DNA of 64,000 nt, taken from positions 28,832 through 92,831 of the IMG/VR virus record IMGVR_UViG_3300036790_000551. One strand, given 5' to 3'. Positions 49,628-57,484 of this stretch are shown here, in pieces. The notes beneath the pieces were generated by a model. It was given only the letters and a program-made list of their open reading frames with translations. It ran no database searches and was not told the origin of the DNA. Positions within the stretch are counted from its first letter, which is position 1. Every line of letters starts with the position of its first letter. Position numbers and translations under genes: made by a program. The stretch comes from a virus.

Positions 49628-50440
49628 ATGCCTAAACTTCTCTGGTGCATCAATGTCTACAGTCGATTGAACCACCTCAGGCTTCAAGAGGCCCTAATCC
49701 GAAAGCACTTCGGAAACGGTATTGACCTGTTGGTCTTCAGTAACCATGAGAAGAACAAATCAGACGTTCTTCACTTCATGGAAGACCACCTCCACATCCA
49801 TCCGACTAATTCGGGCGGGCACACCGGATGCCAAGACGCATACAACGAGGGACTGCGTTATCTCAAACCCGAGCACAAGTTCATCATTTGGAGCCATGCC
49901 GACTGCATCCTGAGCGACTACTCGTTCATAGAGGAAACGCTCGAAGAGATGCAGGCTAACAACTCAGTCTTCTCTGCTTTAGAGGGAGTCACCCGACGCA
50001 CCAACCCGCGGCGGGGAGACTTCACGGACGTGCAACCATACGTCTTGAATGACCTCATGATTTTCCGTCCAGACTTCTACCAACGGGTCTTCCCTCGTTA
50101 TGAAGTGCTTGACGGATTGATTCAGAACTCAGACGGGACGAACACGATGGCTCCATACGGAGTTGAGGTGGCTGTCGGCCGCTGGGTCAATGGGGTCATC
50201 GGAAAGCATGAGACCATCCACGCAATGGGACGCAACGTTCAACACCACCAGATTGCGAATGACCTCGGCTCTAACTCAGCAATGGCTCACATGAACAACA
50301 ACTTCGATAGAGCCGTTGCATTCGTTGAATACATGTACGATGCCGAGACTGTTGGGTGGCTACACGAGCACCGAGTTCTTACTAGGAACTTTGATGACCG
50401 GCGCTTCGGTCCTGGATACGATGACCCTCTAGCGGAGTGA
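49628..50440 (+). CDS. Glycosyltransferase-like protein
   Basis: 270 residues from ATG 49628 (ATG 49580 is possible). KLLWCINVYSRLNHLRLQEA opens like a GT-A fold. FIIWSHADCILSDYSFIEET places H-A-D where D-x-D is usual. LNDLMIFRPDFYQRVFPRYE resembles the acceptor region of phage enzymes. Codon use is more A/T-rich than in the neighbours, yet GATC and AGCT are still absent. It stands alone between two leftward blocks. Confidence 0.5.
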   Translation: MPKLLWCINVYSRLNHLRLQEALIRKHFGNGIDLLVFSNHEKNKSDVLHFMEDHLHIHPTNSGGHTGCQDAYNEGLRYLKPEHKFIIWSHADCILSDYSFIEETLEEMQANNSVFSALEGVTRRTNPRRGDFTDVQPYVLNDLMIFRPDFYQRVFPRYEVLDGLIQNSDGTNTMAPYGVEVAVGRWVNGVIGKHETIHAMGRNVQHHQIANDLGSNSAMAHMNNNFDRAVAFVEYMYDAETVGWLHEHRVLTRNFDDRRFGPGYDDPLAE

Positions 50441-50444
50441 AACG

Positions 50445-51560
50445 CTAAGTCATCTCGATGGGGAAGTCGGGGGTCACCGCCAGTGCCACGGCGAGGTTCT
50501 TGTCGCCGTTCGCGATGATTTTCTGGCCGGTCGTGACGACCTCCGGTCCGGTCACCAGGTCGTTGCCGAGGCCGATGACGACCTTCTCAGAGGTCGTGAT
50601 GAGTGAGCCGTCGGCGTTCTTCGCGGGCGGGTCCGACACCCGATAGCCCTTGCGGCCGTTGACCTTCTCGCAGAGAACCGTGAAGCCGTCGCGGACGAGG
50701 CGCTTGGTCGCCATCTCGAGGCCGGCCCGCCACATCCCACCGCCGCAGTTCGCGAGGTCGAAGTCGTACCCGTCGAGGCGCTTGCCGTCCAAGAGGAGGA
50801 CGTACGCCGTCTCACAGGCCTTCTCAAGGGCGGTGCGTGCCATGGCCGTACCGCCGTGCGGAGAGAGGGCCGCGGGGACTCCGACCGAGAGGCCACTCAG
50901 GGTGATGTTCAGCGGGACCTGGAAGCCGGCCCGGCCCATGCGGTTCTTCCGCACCTCCAGGAGGCGCTCGCTCTTCTTGGCATTGGCGGTCACGTGCAGG
51001 TGGATGTCCACCACGTGGGCCAGGGCCGCCGCACCGGCGTGGTCCTGACCGGTCTTGGAGACGTGGGAGACGAGGATGACCGCGCCGCCGTTGGAGCAGA
51101 TTTGCCCGCACAGCATCTCCGCCGCCTCGAGTTGGTGTTCCGGACGTCGCTTTCCCCCGAGGGTCATCGTCTGGACGGAGTCCACGACAACAACACCGAG
51201 CGGCTTCTCCTTCGAGAGGTCACGAACGACCTCACAGGCGTCCTCGACGGCGCGAAGCGGACAGATGTATGGGTCGGCGTCCTTGAGACCGAGGCGGGTC
51301 CAGCGGGCCTTGACGCGCTCGGCGCGCTCCTCCCCGCTGAGGTAGAGGGCGTCCCTCCCGGTCGGGGCCGAACTCATGATGGTGGCGATGGAACTCTTCC
51401 CGCCACCGGGCATCCCACTGAGGAGCACGCTGGTCCCGTACTGCAGGCCCTGCGGCCCGTCCTCGGACTCCGCGAGGCAGGCGTCAAGGCCACTGATGTT
51501 GGTGGAGAAGCGTTGCTCCTCGACGGGAACCTGGATTTCAGACATCTTCTTAAGCGACAT
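50445..51560 (-). CDS. RadA/Sms-like recombinase without the zinc finger
   Basis: 371 residues. FSTNISGLDACLAE, GTSVLLSGMPGGGKSSIA (Walker A), YLSGEERAERVKARW, VVVVDSVQTM (Walker B) and LLEVRKNRMGRAG, the K-N-R-x-G motif specific to RadA, are present. The N-terminal four-Cys finger of cellular RadA is missing. The Lon-like C-terminal part is reduced. It should drive branch migration in recombination-dependent replication. ATG 51560 has AAGGAGA 7 bases upstream. Confidence 0.8.
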   Translation of the reverse strand: MSLKKMSEIQVPVEEQRFSTNISGLDACLAESEDGPQGLQYGTSVLLSGMPGGGKSSIATIMSSAPTGRDALYLSGEERAERVKARWTRLGLKDADPYICPLRAVEDACEVVRDLSKEKPLGVVVVDSVQTMTLGGKRRPEHQLEAAEMLCGQICSNGGAVILVSHVSKTGQDHAGAAALAHVVDIHLHVTANAKKSERLLEVRKNRMGRAGFQVPLNITLSGLSVGVPAALSPHGGTAMARTALEKACETAYVLLLDGKRLDGYDFDLANCGGGMWRAGLEMATKRLVRDGFTVLCEKVNGRKGYRVSDPPAKNADGSLITTSEKVVIGLGNDLVTGPEVVTTGQKIIANGDKNLAVALAVTPDFPIEMT

Positions 51561-51586
51561 TTGACTCTCTCCTTGGTGTGTTATCA

Positions 51587-51592
51587 ATTATA
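51587..51592 (-). promoter_or_regulatory. -10 box TATAAT, leadered promoter of the RadA-like gene
   Basis: GTTGCGATATAATTG on the minus strand, with GTTACA 18 bases upstream as a possible -35. A 26-base leader with AAGGAGA follows. Confidence 0.6.
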
Positions 51593-51711
51593 TCGCAACT
51601 TTAAAGCGAGTGTAACCCGGAAGTGAGACGCCTGTAGGGACTGAAAACTACAATGGGGAGGGGAGACTGCGCTCCCACTCTCCACCATCATCTTCTTTTT
51701 TTTGAAGGAAC
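51593..51711. other. Non-coding gap with stem and A/T run
   Basis: A 119-base gap. On the minus strand GGAAC, TGA, GTTCC spans the DUF6197-like stop, followed by an A-run. GGGAG, CGCAGT, CTCCC comes next. They may end the transcript of the gene at 51.7 kb, but no T-run follows. Confidence 0.35.
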
Positions 51712-52200
51712 TCAGTTCCCGAGCGACTGGTACAGGAACTGCTTGGCCTGCTCGCTCTGAGTGTCCACGTCGGCCCACTTCGAGAACTCGAAGGGCTCGG
51801 CGGTCTCATCGTCCGGGAGGGCAATCGCCCAGAGGCGGTCGGCCGCGCGGGTCATGGCGTCAACCACCTCCTGGTGCTGTCGGGTCGGCTCGTCGTTGAA
51901 CGTCGCCATCGGGATGCCGTGACCGGCCATCTTGTACGCGTCGTTCGTATTGAACGCTGAGTCACACATGAACGCGACCGAGACGTCCTCCACGTCCTTG
52001 GCGACGGTCGGCGAGACGAGGCCAAAGACCTCCTGCAACGCAAGGTTCAGGGCCCCGTGCACACAGAAACTCTCGGCCCTTTCGAAGCCGGTCGCCATTG
52101 AGCCCTTGGACCAACCGTCCTGGATGAGGTCCCGGGCCCGTTCGGTGACGGAGGCCGCAAGCGTAAGTACGGCCTCGTCGTTCTGAAGTTTCATTGTCAT
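51712..52200 (-). CDS. DUF6197-like protein
   Basis: 162 residues. DLIQDGWSKGSMATGFERAE, then SFCVHGALNLALQEVFG, and a later acidic end. ATG 52200 has AAGGAGA upstream. An in-frame ATG at 52224 lies 8 bases after a TAATAT box and would give a leaderless form 8 residues longer. Confidence 0.65.
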   Translation of the reverse strand: MTMKLQNDEAVLTLAASVTERARDLIQDGWSKGSMATGFERAESFCVHGALNLALQEVFGLVSPTVAKDVEDVSVAFMCDSAFNTNDAYKMAGHGIPMATFNDEPTRQHQEVVDAMTRAADRLWAIALPDDETAEPFEFSKWADVDTQSEQAKQFLYQSLGN

Positions 52201-52232
52201 GTCTTTCTCCTTGGTGTTCTCCATCGTGGCCA

Positions 52233-52238
52233 ATATTA
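52233..52238 (-). promoter_or_regulatory. -10 box TAATAT
   Basis: GTGGTAATATT on the minus strand; 8 bases to the in-frame ATG at 52224. Confidence 0.45.
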
Positions 52239-52296
52239 CCACGACGGTTGTCGGCATGAAGGCCGAATGTATTGGTCTAACTATGGATGACTGTAG

Positions 52297-52302
52297 TATG
52301 GT
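52297..52302 (+). promoter_or_regulatory. -10 box TATGGT before a mini-ORF
   Basis: GTAGTATGGTG with 6 bases to the ATG at 52309. Confidence 0.5.
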
Positions 52303-52308
52303 GTTGGC

Positions 52309-52350
52309 ATGAAGCATTCAATCGCGTTCACTACGGACGTAAAGGAATGA
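52309..52350 (+). CDS. 13-codon leader mini-ORF MKHSIAFTTDVKE
   Basis: Starts 6 bases after the -10 box; its stop overlaps the methyltransferase start (AATGA). AAAGGA at its end is too close to serve that ATG well, so coupling by re-initiation is likely. Confidence 0.45.
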   Translation: MKHSIAFTTDVKE

Positions 52351-52937
52351 TTGAGCCCAACATCTACTGCAAGGTCTCCGGCATGGCCATGCGGGCCATC
52401 TCCCTCCTCAACGATGAGGGGCATCGGCTACCAACCGTAATCGAGATTGGAACCGCCGAGGGCTTCGGCACGATGCGCTACGCCGGCTTCTGCAGCCGGG
52501 TCATCGGAGTCGATGCCATGGTCTCCGGGCGACCGGACATCGTCTCAAACTCGGAGGAGGCGATGGACATCGACACTGCCAAGAGGGATGCGTTCATTCG
52601 CAACCTTCAGGGACTCACCGATGCAAAGTTAATCATCGGCTCATCGACGTGGCCGTCGACTATCACAGGGGTTCGTGAGGCGCTCAGCGGCCAACAGGCA
52701 GACCTTCTCATCATCGATGGCTGCCATCATCCGGAGTCCGCCGTGTGGCGGGACTTCGAACTCTATGAGCCTCTCGTCCGCTCCAATGGGTTCGTTATTT
52801 TCGACGACCTCTATGAGGTCGACATCATGAACTGCTATCGCCGGGCCCAGGAGGAGCGGGGGTACGTCGAGGCGTCCCGCTGGGGAGTGAGCACCCCCCA
52901 CATCCTCCAGGAGTGCGGACTACTTCGAAAGCCCTGA
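52347..52937 (+). CDS. Class I SAM-dependent methyltransferase-like protein
   Basis: 196 residues. TVIEIGTAEGFGTMRYA is the SAM loop, SRVIGVDAM the acidic strand end, and ADLLIIDGCHHPESAVW, then LVRSNGFVIFDDLYE, follow the Methyltransf_24-like group, whose members methylate sugars and small molecules. A link to the phage's sugar genes is possible. It is the only rightward gene right of 50.5 kb and is convergent with its neighbour. Confidence 0.65.
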   Translation: MIEPNIYCKVSGMAMRAISLLNDEGHRLPTVIEIGTAEGFGTMRYAGFCSRVIGVDAMVSGRPDIVSNSEEAMDIDTAKRDAFIRNLQGLTDAKLIIGSSTWPSTITGVREALSGQQADLLIIDGCHHPESAVWRDFELYEPLVRSNGFVIFDDLYEVDIMNCYRRAQEERGYVEASRWGVSTPHILQECGLLRKP

Positions 52938-53288
52938 ATCGTTCGGCTCCTGCTCGAGGAACTCCAAGACCTCGGCGAACGTCCGACCGGGAGCGTCATT
53001 GAAAGCCGCCACATGCGTCGTCAGCGACGGAGACCCGTCACTCAGGGTGAGTGAAGCAGTCTTGCTCCGCAGGTGACTCATGACGGCAATGGCGGTCTTT
53101 GAACCCGGAGGAATGGCACGGGTAATCGCTCCAGCGATGCAGCAGCCATCGGGAGTAGCGAAGTCGCCCTGAATCCAGCCGTGCCGCCGAAGGTAATCGG
53201 CCACTCGCTTTAGGCCCTCAGCGAGGGGGATGTCTTTGTCCTCGTCGTTATACTCGAAGGGCTTATAGGGATTATCAAACTGGTTCAT
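52920..53288 (-). CDS. DUF6197-like protein
   Basis: 122 residues. YLRRHGWIQGDFATPDGCCI, then AGAITRAI, and VAAFNDAPGRTFAEVLEFLE: the typical DUF6197 layout, with N-D-x-x-G-R-T before the last helix. Its end overlaps the convergent methyltransferase gene. Confidence 0.7.
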   Translation of the reverse strand: MNQFDNPYKPFEYNDEDKDIPLAEGLKRVADYLRRHGWIQGDFATPDGCCIAGAITRAIPPGSKTAIAVMSHLRSKTASLTLSDGSPSLTTHVAAFNDAPGRTFAEVLEFLEQEPNDSGLSK

Positions 53289-53596
53289 ACCGCTGCTCCC
53301 CTCGAATGAATCTTGTAATTGCCACCGCGGGTCCGGCTCAGCACCCAGCCAGCCGTAGACAGCGCTCCGATGTATTGCTCGAAGAGTTCGGCCGCCAGTC
53401 CCTCCGTCATGGGAGCCTCCGTGACCTCCACGGTGTCCAGGACGAAGTGCTTAGAGGCGGTGTGCTTGGTGCTCCGGCCCTTGAACGATGTGACGTGGCC
53501 CCAGCAGTGGGCCCGCCCGGTGTCCAGCGACAGTTGCTGAACGAGGAACCGCTGGCCCGTGGCCTTGACGGTCGCGATGCGTACGGTCTTGCTCAT
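53285..53596 (-). CDS. Unknown protein
   Basis: 103 residues. Beta-rich (VRIATVKATGQRFLVQQLSL, HFVLDTVEVTEAPMT), with a helix and a final strand pair. GAAGGAG precedes the ATG. Confidence 0.6.
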   Translation of the reverse strand: MSKTVRIATVKATGQRFLVQQLSLDTGRAHCWGHVTSFKGRSTKHTASKHFVLDTVEVTEAPMTEGLAAELFEQYIGALSTAGWVLSRTRGGNYKIHSRGAAV

Positions 53597-53898
53597 GGGA
53601 ACTCCTTCTTCTCCGAAGAGGTACGTTTGCGGCGGGACGAACTCGATGACTTTGGCCCCACCGGCGAGGACCTCCAACTTGGGACTGGTCGGTTTTCTAA
53701 CCCAGTCTTCTTTCCCGGGTACTTGACGTCGAGGTCGAAACGAGCCCGGAACTTCTTGCTCGGGACCATGAGCGTCGTCTTACAGATTAGGCATTGGACT
53801 GTGAGGTCGCCCAGGTCGACGTTCCAACCCAGGCTTTGGACATCGCAGTCGCAAATGGGTCCCGTGAGGTTGATGACGATGTCCTTGAACACGGTCAC
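53593..53898 (-). CDS. Unknown protein with Cys pairs
   Basis: 101 residues from GTG. C-D-C-D and C-L-I-C pairs about 25 residues apart could hold zinc. The Ser/Arg/Lys-rich tail is likely disordered. Confidence 0.55.
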   Translation of the reverse strand: MTVFKDIVINLTGPICDCDVQSLGWNVDLGDLTVQCLICKTTLMVPSKKFRARFDLDVKYPGKKTGLENRPVPSWRSSPVGPKSSSSSRRKRTSSEKKEFP

Positions 53899-54428
53899 AA
53901 CTCCACAAGTCCGAGGCCGACGCACGCGGGGTACGCTCCATCGAAGAGTTCCTCCAGGCCCTCGAGCGTCGGGGGGAAGCCGAGGCTATGGAGGCCGCTA
54001 ACGAGCAACTCAGAGGCGCGTTCGATGTCATCGTTGAACGTGCGGTTGTTGTGAGCGTACTCGGTCATCACCAGGGCCGCTGCGATGCGGTCAAGCGACG
54101 GGCCCTCCTGACTGACCCACGCCGCGTGGCTCCGCCAAAGCAGTTCTAGGGTCGGCTCCATCTCAGGGAACCACTGACGGGAGAGGGCCTCCCGCCCGAG
54201 GAAGCGGACCGCCGCCTCCATTCGGGAGTTCAGGCCACGCACCGCTCGGGCCTCGTGCTCCAGGGTGTACGGGTCCGCGTGCCCGATGAGGCGCTCCACG
54301 TCTCGGCGGGCGTGGTATTGCAGACGCCCGCCCTCGAAAAGGAGGGAGGCGACGGTCGCGCCGTCCACCTCAAAGCGCTCGAGGTGTCCACGGAGGGCGG
54401 GGGAGAAGCGGACGCTAAGGCTAGTCAT
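53895..54428 (-). CDS. Unknown helical protein
   Basis: 177 residues. Helical throughout (MEAAVRFLGREALSRQWF, LDRIAAALVMTEYAHNN). The ATG overlaps the previous stop by 8 bases. Confidence 0.55.
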   Translation of the reverse strand: MTSLSVRFSPALRGHLERFEVDGATVASLLFEGGRLQYHARRDVERLIGHADPYTLEHEARAVRGLNSRMEAAVRFLGREALSRQWFPEMEPTLELLWRSHAAWVSQEGPSLDRIAAALVMTEYAHNNRTFNDDIERASELLVSGLHSLGFPPTLEGLEELFDGAYPACVGLGLVEL

Positions 54429-54690
54429 TTGGGCCACCGACCATGTCCATTTCGTATATTCGGTCGGCCGTGGCTTCCTCTCCGGCCTCGAATCCGCGCT
54501 GAAACGCGGTGGAGACGGCGCGAACGAACGCTTGCGCGAGGGAGAATGTATCGACGATGCCTCCATCGAACTCGTATTCGAGTTTCATCGGGAAGCCGCG
54601 GTCGTCGAGTTGCTCGCTGGTCGGGTCGTTCTCCACCGCGACGGTGGTCCACTCACAGGAGTCGATGCTTCGATACACTCGAAACCTCAT
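54421..54690 (-). CDS. Unknown protein
   Basis: 89 residues. Strands (RFRVYRSIDSCEWTTVAVEN), then a helix (FSLAQAFVRAVSTAFQRGFE). Confidence 0.55.
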   Translation of the reverse strand: MRFRVYRSIDSCEWTTVAVENDPTSEQLDDRGFPMKLEYEFDGGIVDTFSLAQAFVRAVSTAFQRGFEAGEEATADRIYEMDMVGGPND

Positions 54691-54893
54691 TGGCCACGCT
54701 CCTCGTCCCAGTTTCGAAGCCGCTCAGTGAGCCGCTCCCGCAACTCCGCGCTGTCCGCGGCCTGGAGCATCTTCACGATGAACGAGAGCACGCTTTCATC
54801 GTTGTTGTTCAGGGCCAGGACCACGTCGTCTCCCTCGAACTCGAACTCGACCGGGGAGACCAGAGTGACGTCGCAGGTAATCGTTGCCTTCAC
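54687..54893 (-). CDS. Small unknown protein
   Basis: 68 residues from GTG overlapping the previous stop. A strand-rich half (KATITCDVTLVSPVEFEFEG) and a helical half (LRERLTERLRNWDEE). Confidence 0.55.
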   Translation of the reverse strand: MKATITCDVTLVSPVEFEFEGDDVVLALNNNDESVLSFIVKMLQAADSAELRERLTERLRNWDEERGQ

Positions 54894-55183
54894 GGCGTCA
54901 CCGCTTCGTCGTCCGCGCCCGCGGACTCCAGTGCCTCGTCCAACTGCTCGGCGTCCATGCACCAGTCGTCCGGGGCCTGGACCTGGGCCAGGTCGTACTG
55001 CTCTTTGAAGTGATGGTACAGCCGACAGGTGACCTGCCAGTCCCCGGTGTGCTTCTCGATGTCCATCACGAAGTCCACGATTTCCGTGGGCGTGAGGTTG
55101 TCCGCCACGTCCGTGGCGTCCAGGCGGTACGTCGCCTTGATGTCGATTTCGTATGACGCGGGAACGCTCTCTTGGTCTGACAT
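54890..55183 (-). CDS. Small acidic unknown protein
   Basis: 97 residues. ASYEIDIKATYRLDATDVAD and a helical, acidic C-terminus. AAAAGGAGAGAGAGC is a strong ribosome site. Confidence 0.55.
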   Translation of the reverse strand: MSDQESVPASYEIDIKATYRLDATDVADNLTPTEIVDFVMDIEKHTGDWQVTCRLYHHFKEQYDLAQVQAPDDWCMDAEQLDEALESAGADDEAVTP

Positions 55184-55332
55184 GCTCTCTCTCCTTTTGG
55201 CCATGGACACAGCGGTCCGGCCGGTGAACGATTGACTTAGACGAACTCAGAGGCGCGAGGGGCACCGCTGATGGCGTCTAGCCGGAGTAAAGCGACCTTT
55301 ACTAGCGCTGGGACGCGGTAAAGGCTTGTTTC
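55184..55332. other. Non-coding gap with CTTTAC/GTAAAG repeats
   Basis: A 149-base gap between leftward units. On the minus strand CCTTTAC ... GTAAAGG pairs across 15 bases and CTTTACT recurs nearby. It could be a terminator for the DUF6197-like gene or an operator. I see no clear -10 box of the main type. Confidence 0.35.
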
Positions 55333-55698
55333 CTAGCCCGACTTTGACGACGCTTCCGTCAATGCGATGGCCTCATCGAGGAGAGCGAGGACCTCTTCCT
55401 TGGTTCGACCCAGTTTGTCGTTCCATCTAGCCAATTGACCGTCACACCTTCGGTCAATGACGCCGCGGAGGACCGAGGCGGGCTCGACGATGCCATCGCG
55501 GCAAGCGTTCATGAGACACCAATCGTGAGCCAAGCAGAGGCGGCCGTCATCGGGGGCGACCGCAAACACCCCGGAATTCGCGAATGCAATCGCACCGATG
55601 ACGCAGCATGAGTCTCCGTCACCATAACCGTACTGCTGCCAATTGTGTTTGGCCAGCCAGTCCCTGGCGTTTTGCAGGACCTCGCGCTCGGTAATCAC
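55333..55698 (-). CDS. DUF6197-like protein
   Basis: 121 residues. DWLAKHNWQQYGYGDGDSCC, then VIGAIAFAN, and ARWNDKLGRTKEEVLALLDE: the standard family pattern. Function unknown. Confidence 0.7.
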   Translation of the reverse strand: MITEREVLQNARDWLAKHNWQQYGYGDGDSCCVIGAIAFANSGVFAVAPDDGRLCLAHDWCLMNACRDGIVEPASVLRGVIDRRCDGQLARWNDKLGRTKEEVLALLDEAIALTEASSKSG

Positions 55699-56366
55699 GA
55701 GAGTTCCACTCCCGCTTCGGAGGCGAGGTCGGTCACGTCCGCAGCCTCTCGATTGGCGGCCGCCTCCTGCAGGTCTGCGAGTTTGACGCGGCCCTCCACG
55801 ATGGCGACGGCCTCGTCGTGGCTGTGCCCGTCCTCCACGTAGCGGCGGATGCGCGCGTCGCGGGCCCGGGCCTTGATGTTCGCCAGGCGGACCCGGAGGC
55901 CGTCGGGGTCAATTGACGGCTCCTCACCGTTCGCAGGCCCGACGGGCACGAGCGCCTCCTCGGGGACCGGGGCGGCGACCGGCTTGGGCTTGCGGGGAAT
56001 CGGAGTCTTGCTCGGAGCGAAGGGCCGCGGTTTGTTCGGAACCTGAACGCCGAGGGTAGCGTCGTTCAGCCGCCGCAAATGGAACTCGAGGTTCTCCAGC
56101 GTGGGCTCGAGGTGGCACTTGATGCTGCCGTTCGGGTTCGAGACCCCGAGGGTTCCCGGGACCTGGTTGCCCGCCGCGTCGGTCATCTCCATCGTGCTGT
56201 CGATGCGGTTCAGACGCTTCGAGAGTTGAACGTAAATCCGATGCTTGGTGCTCGGTGACTGCACCTTGATGAAGCCGCTCGTGTCCGCCGTGAGGAGACC
56301 GGTCTCCTGGGCGACGCGGTCAACGACCGCGCGGGCCTGTTCAAGGGTGATGTCGGTTTTGGACAT
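55695..56366 (-). CDS. Member of the five-copy small beta-alpha family
   Basis: 223 residues. The N-terminal domain (SGFIKVQSPSTKHRIYVQLS, RLNRIDSTMEM, PNGSIKCHLEPTLENLEFHL) matches the others. A Pro/Lys linker and a helical, charged C-terminus are specific to this copy. CA-rich 63-base leader with CAGGAGA. Confidence 0.6.
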   Translation of the reverse strand: MSKTDITLEQARAVVDRVAQETGLLTADTSGFIKVQSPSTKHRIYVQLSKRLNRIDSTMEMTDAAGNQVPGTLGVSNPNGSIKCHLEPTLENLEFHLRRLNDATLGVQVPNKPRPFAPSKTPIPRKPKPVAAPVPEEALVPVGPANGEEPSIDPDGLRVRLANIKARARDARIRRYVEDGHSHDEAVAIVEGRVKLADLQEAAANREAADVTDLASEAGVELS

Positions 56367-56429
56367 TTTGCTTTTCTCCTGTTGTTGTGTGTGTTGTTGC
56401 TGTGGGCGTGTCGCGTTGCGTGTACGACA

Positions 56430-56435
56430 ATCCTA
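56430..56435 (-). promoter_or_regulatory. -10 box TAGGAT with -35 TTTACA
   Basis: TTTACA, 18 bases, TAGGAT, preceded by GTTGCGA as at the RadA-like promoter. Confidence 0.6.
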
Positions 56436-56473
56436 TCGCAACAACTGTCCGCCTGTAAAGGCGGAAGAGGAGG

Positions 56474-56848
56474 TCACCAGTCGTCTCGGTCGATGTTGTC
56501 GTTCTGGTCTTCCAGTGCCCGGTCTAACCGGGCCTCCAGCGACCAGTCGTCGAAGTCAACGTCGGCGGCGTCGGCCTCGCGTTCGATGACCTCCTCCTCG
56601 ACGTCGTACCGTGCCTGCTCGTAGGAGAGTTCGTTGAGTTTAGCCCATTCGTTCAGGAAGACCGAGAGGGTGGTGTATTGCCACGGTCCGCAAGTTGAGC
56701 CGTCGTCTCCCGACTCGACTCGCCATTTGACCCGGTCCTCGACCTCCACCTCAGTATCCCCTCCGTGTCCCCATGTCACCGCGGCCTCGAGGAGGTATGA
56801 GTGCGCCGACCCGTCCGCCTGCTCGATGATGAACTCGTGTTGGCTCAT
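56474..56848 (-). CDS. Acidic unknown protein
   Basis: 124 residues. A beta-rich half (EFIIEQADGSAHSYLLEAAV), then a strongly acidic helical half (VEEEVIEREADAADVDFDDW). Confidence 0.55.
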   Translation of the reverse strand: MSQHEFIIEQADGSAHSYLLEAAVTWGHGGDTEVEVEDRVKWRVESGDDGSTCGPWQYTTLSVFLNEWAKLNELSYEQARYDVEEEVIEREADAADVDFDDWSLEARLDRALEDQNDNIDRDDW

Positions 56849-57087
56849 TTCATCTCCTCCCAGCGACCGTCGATGTACTCGAGGACGACGAACGAGTCCT
56901 CCTCTGCGAATGAGACGTGGGCCGTGAGTCGTCCGCTCGGGCTCATCTCCAGTTCCCGGAGGCACGGAGCCTTGTCGTGGTTCGGCTGCATCCCTCGGTA
57001 CCAGAACTCGAGCCTGTCCATGGCGGCGGCCAGGTCCCGGAGCGCCTCCGTCGGAATGCAGTGCATGTCCCAGCGCGGCGCGGTCAT
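56845..57087 (-). CDS. Unknown protein
   Basis: 80 residues. A helix (EALRDLAAAMDRLEFWYRGM) and a final strand pair (SFVVLEYIDGRWEEM). Overlaps both neighbours. Confidence 0.5.
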   Translation of the reverse strand: MTAPRWDMHCIPTEALRDLAAAMDRLEFWYRGMQPNHDKAPCLRELEMSPSGRLTAHVSFAEEDSFVVLEYIDGRWEEMK

Positions 57088-57431
57088 TTGCCCCACCTCC
57101 GCAACGCCTCGTAACTCGCCTCCATGCTCTGAAGGGTGAGCGGCAGGCCACCGCTCTTGACCGCTTGGGCATGGAAGAGGGCGTCCTCGGCCCAGTCGTC
57201 CCATTCGTCGTAGAAGCGACGCTCGGCCTCCAGTATCTCCTCAGCCGAGCATTCCTCTCCGAGGCTTCGCATCTCCAGGTCGAAGAGCGCCTGTCGGGAG
57301 CACACCCTCGGCCAGTTGAAGTTGAGGTTCTCGACGGCCCACTTAATCGTGGCCGCCTGCGCTAGCGATTCAATCGTTGGATGCACGGCTCGCATGAGCA
57401 CGTCCCTCCAGTTCTCTTCCTCGGTCATCAT
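57084..57431 (-). CDS. Unknown protein, paralogue of the gene at 59.9 kb
   Basis: 115 residues. Shared blocks: V-H-P-T-(I/V)-E-(S/A)-L near the start, W-x-V-E-N-L next, and G-L-P-L-T-(L/M)-x-S-M-E near the end. Helical, acidic middle. GGAGGAAG is the ribosome site. Confidence 0.55.
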   Translation of the reverse strand: MMTEEENWRDVLMRAVHPTIESLAQAATIKWAVENLNFNWPRVCSRQALFDLEMRSLGEECSAEEILEAERRFYDEWDDWAEDALFHAQAVKSGGLPLTLQSMEASYEALRRWGK

Positions 57432-57444
57432 TGCTTCCTCCCAT

Positions 57445-57467
57445 CGGAGGCCGGACCCGCCGGCCTC
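57445..57467 (-). terminator. Strong hairpin GGAGGCCGG/CCGGCCTCC
   Basis: 9-bp perfect stem, 5-base loop, between the stop of the gene ending at 57485 and the ribosome site at 57435. No T-run follows. Confidence 0.4.
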
Positions 57468-57484
57468 CTGTGGGTTGTGAGACC

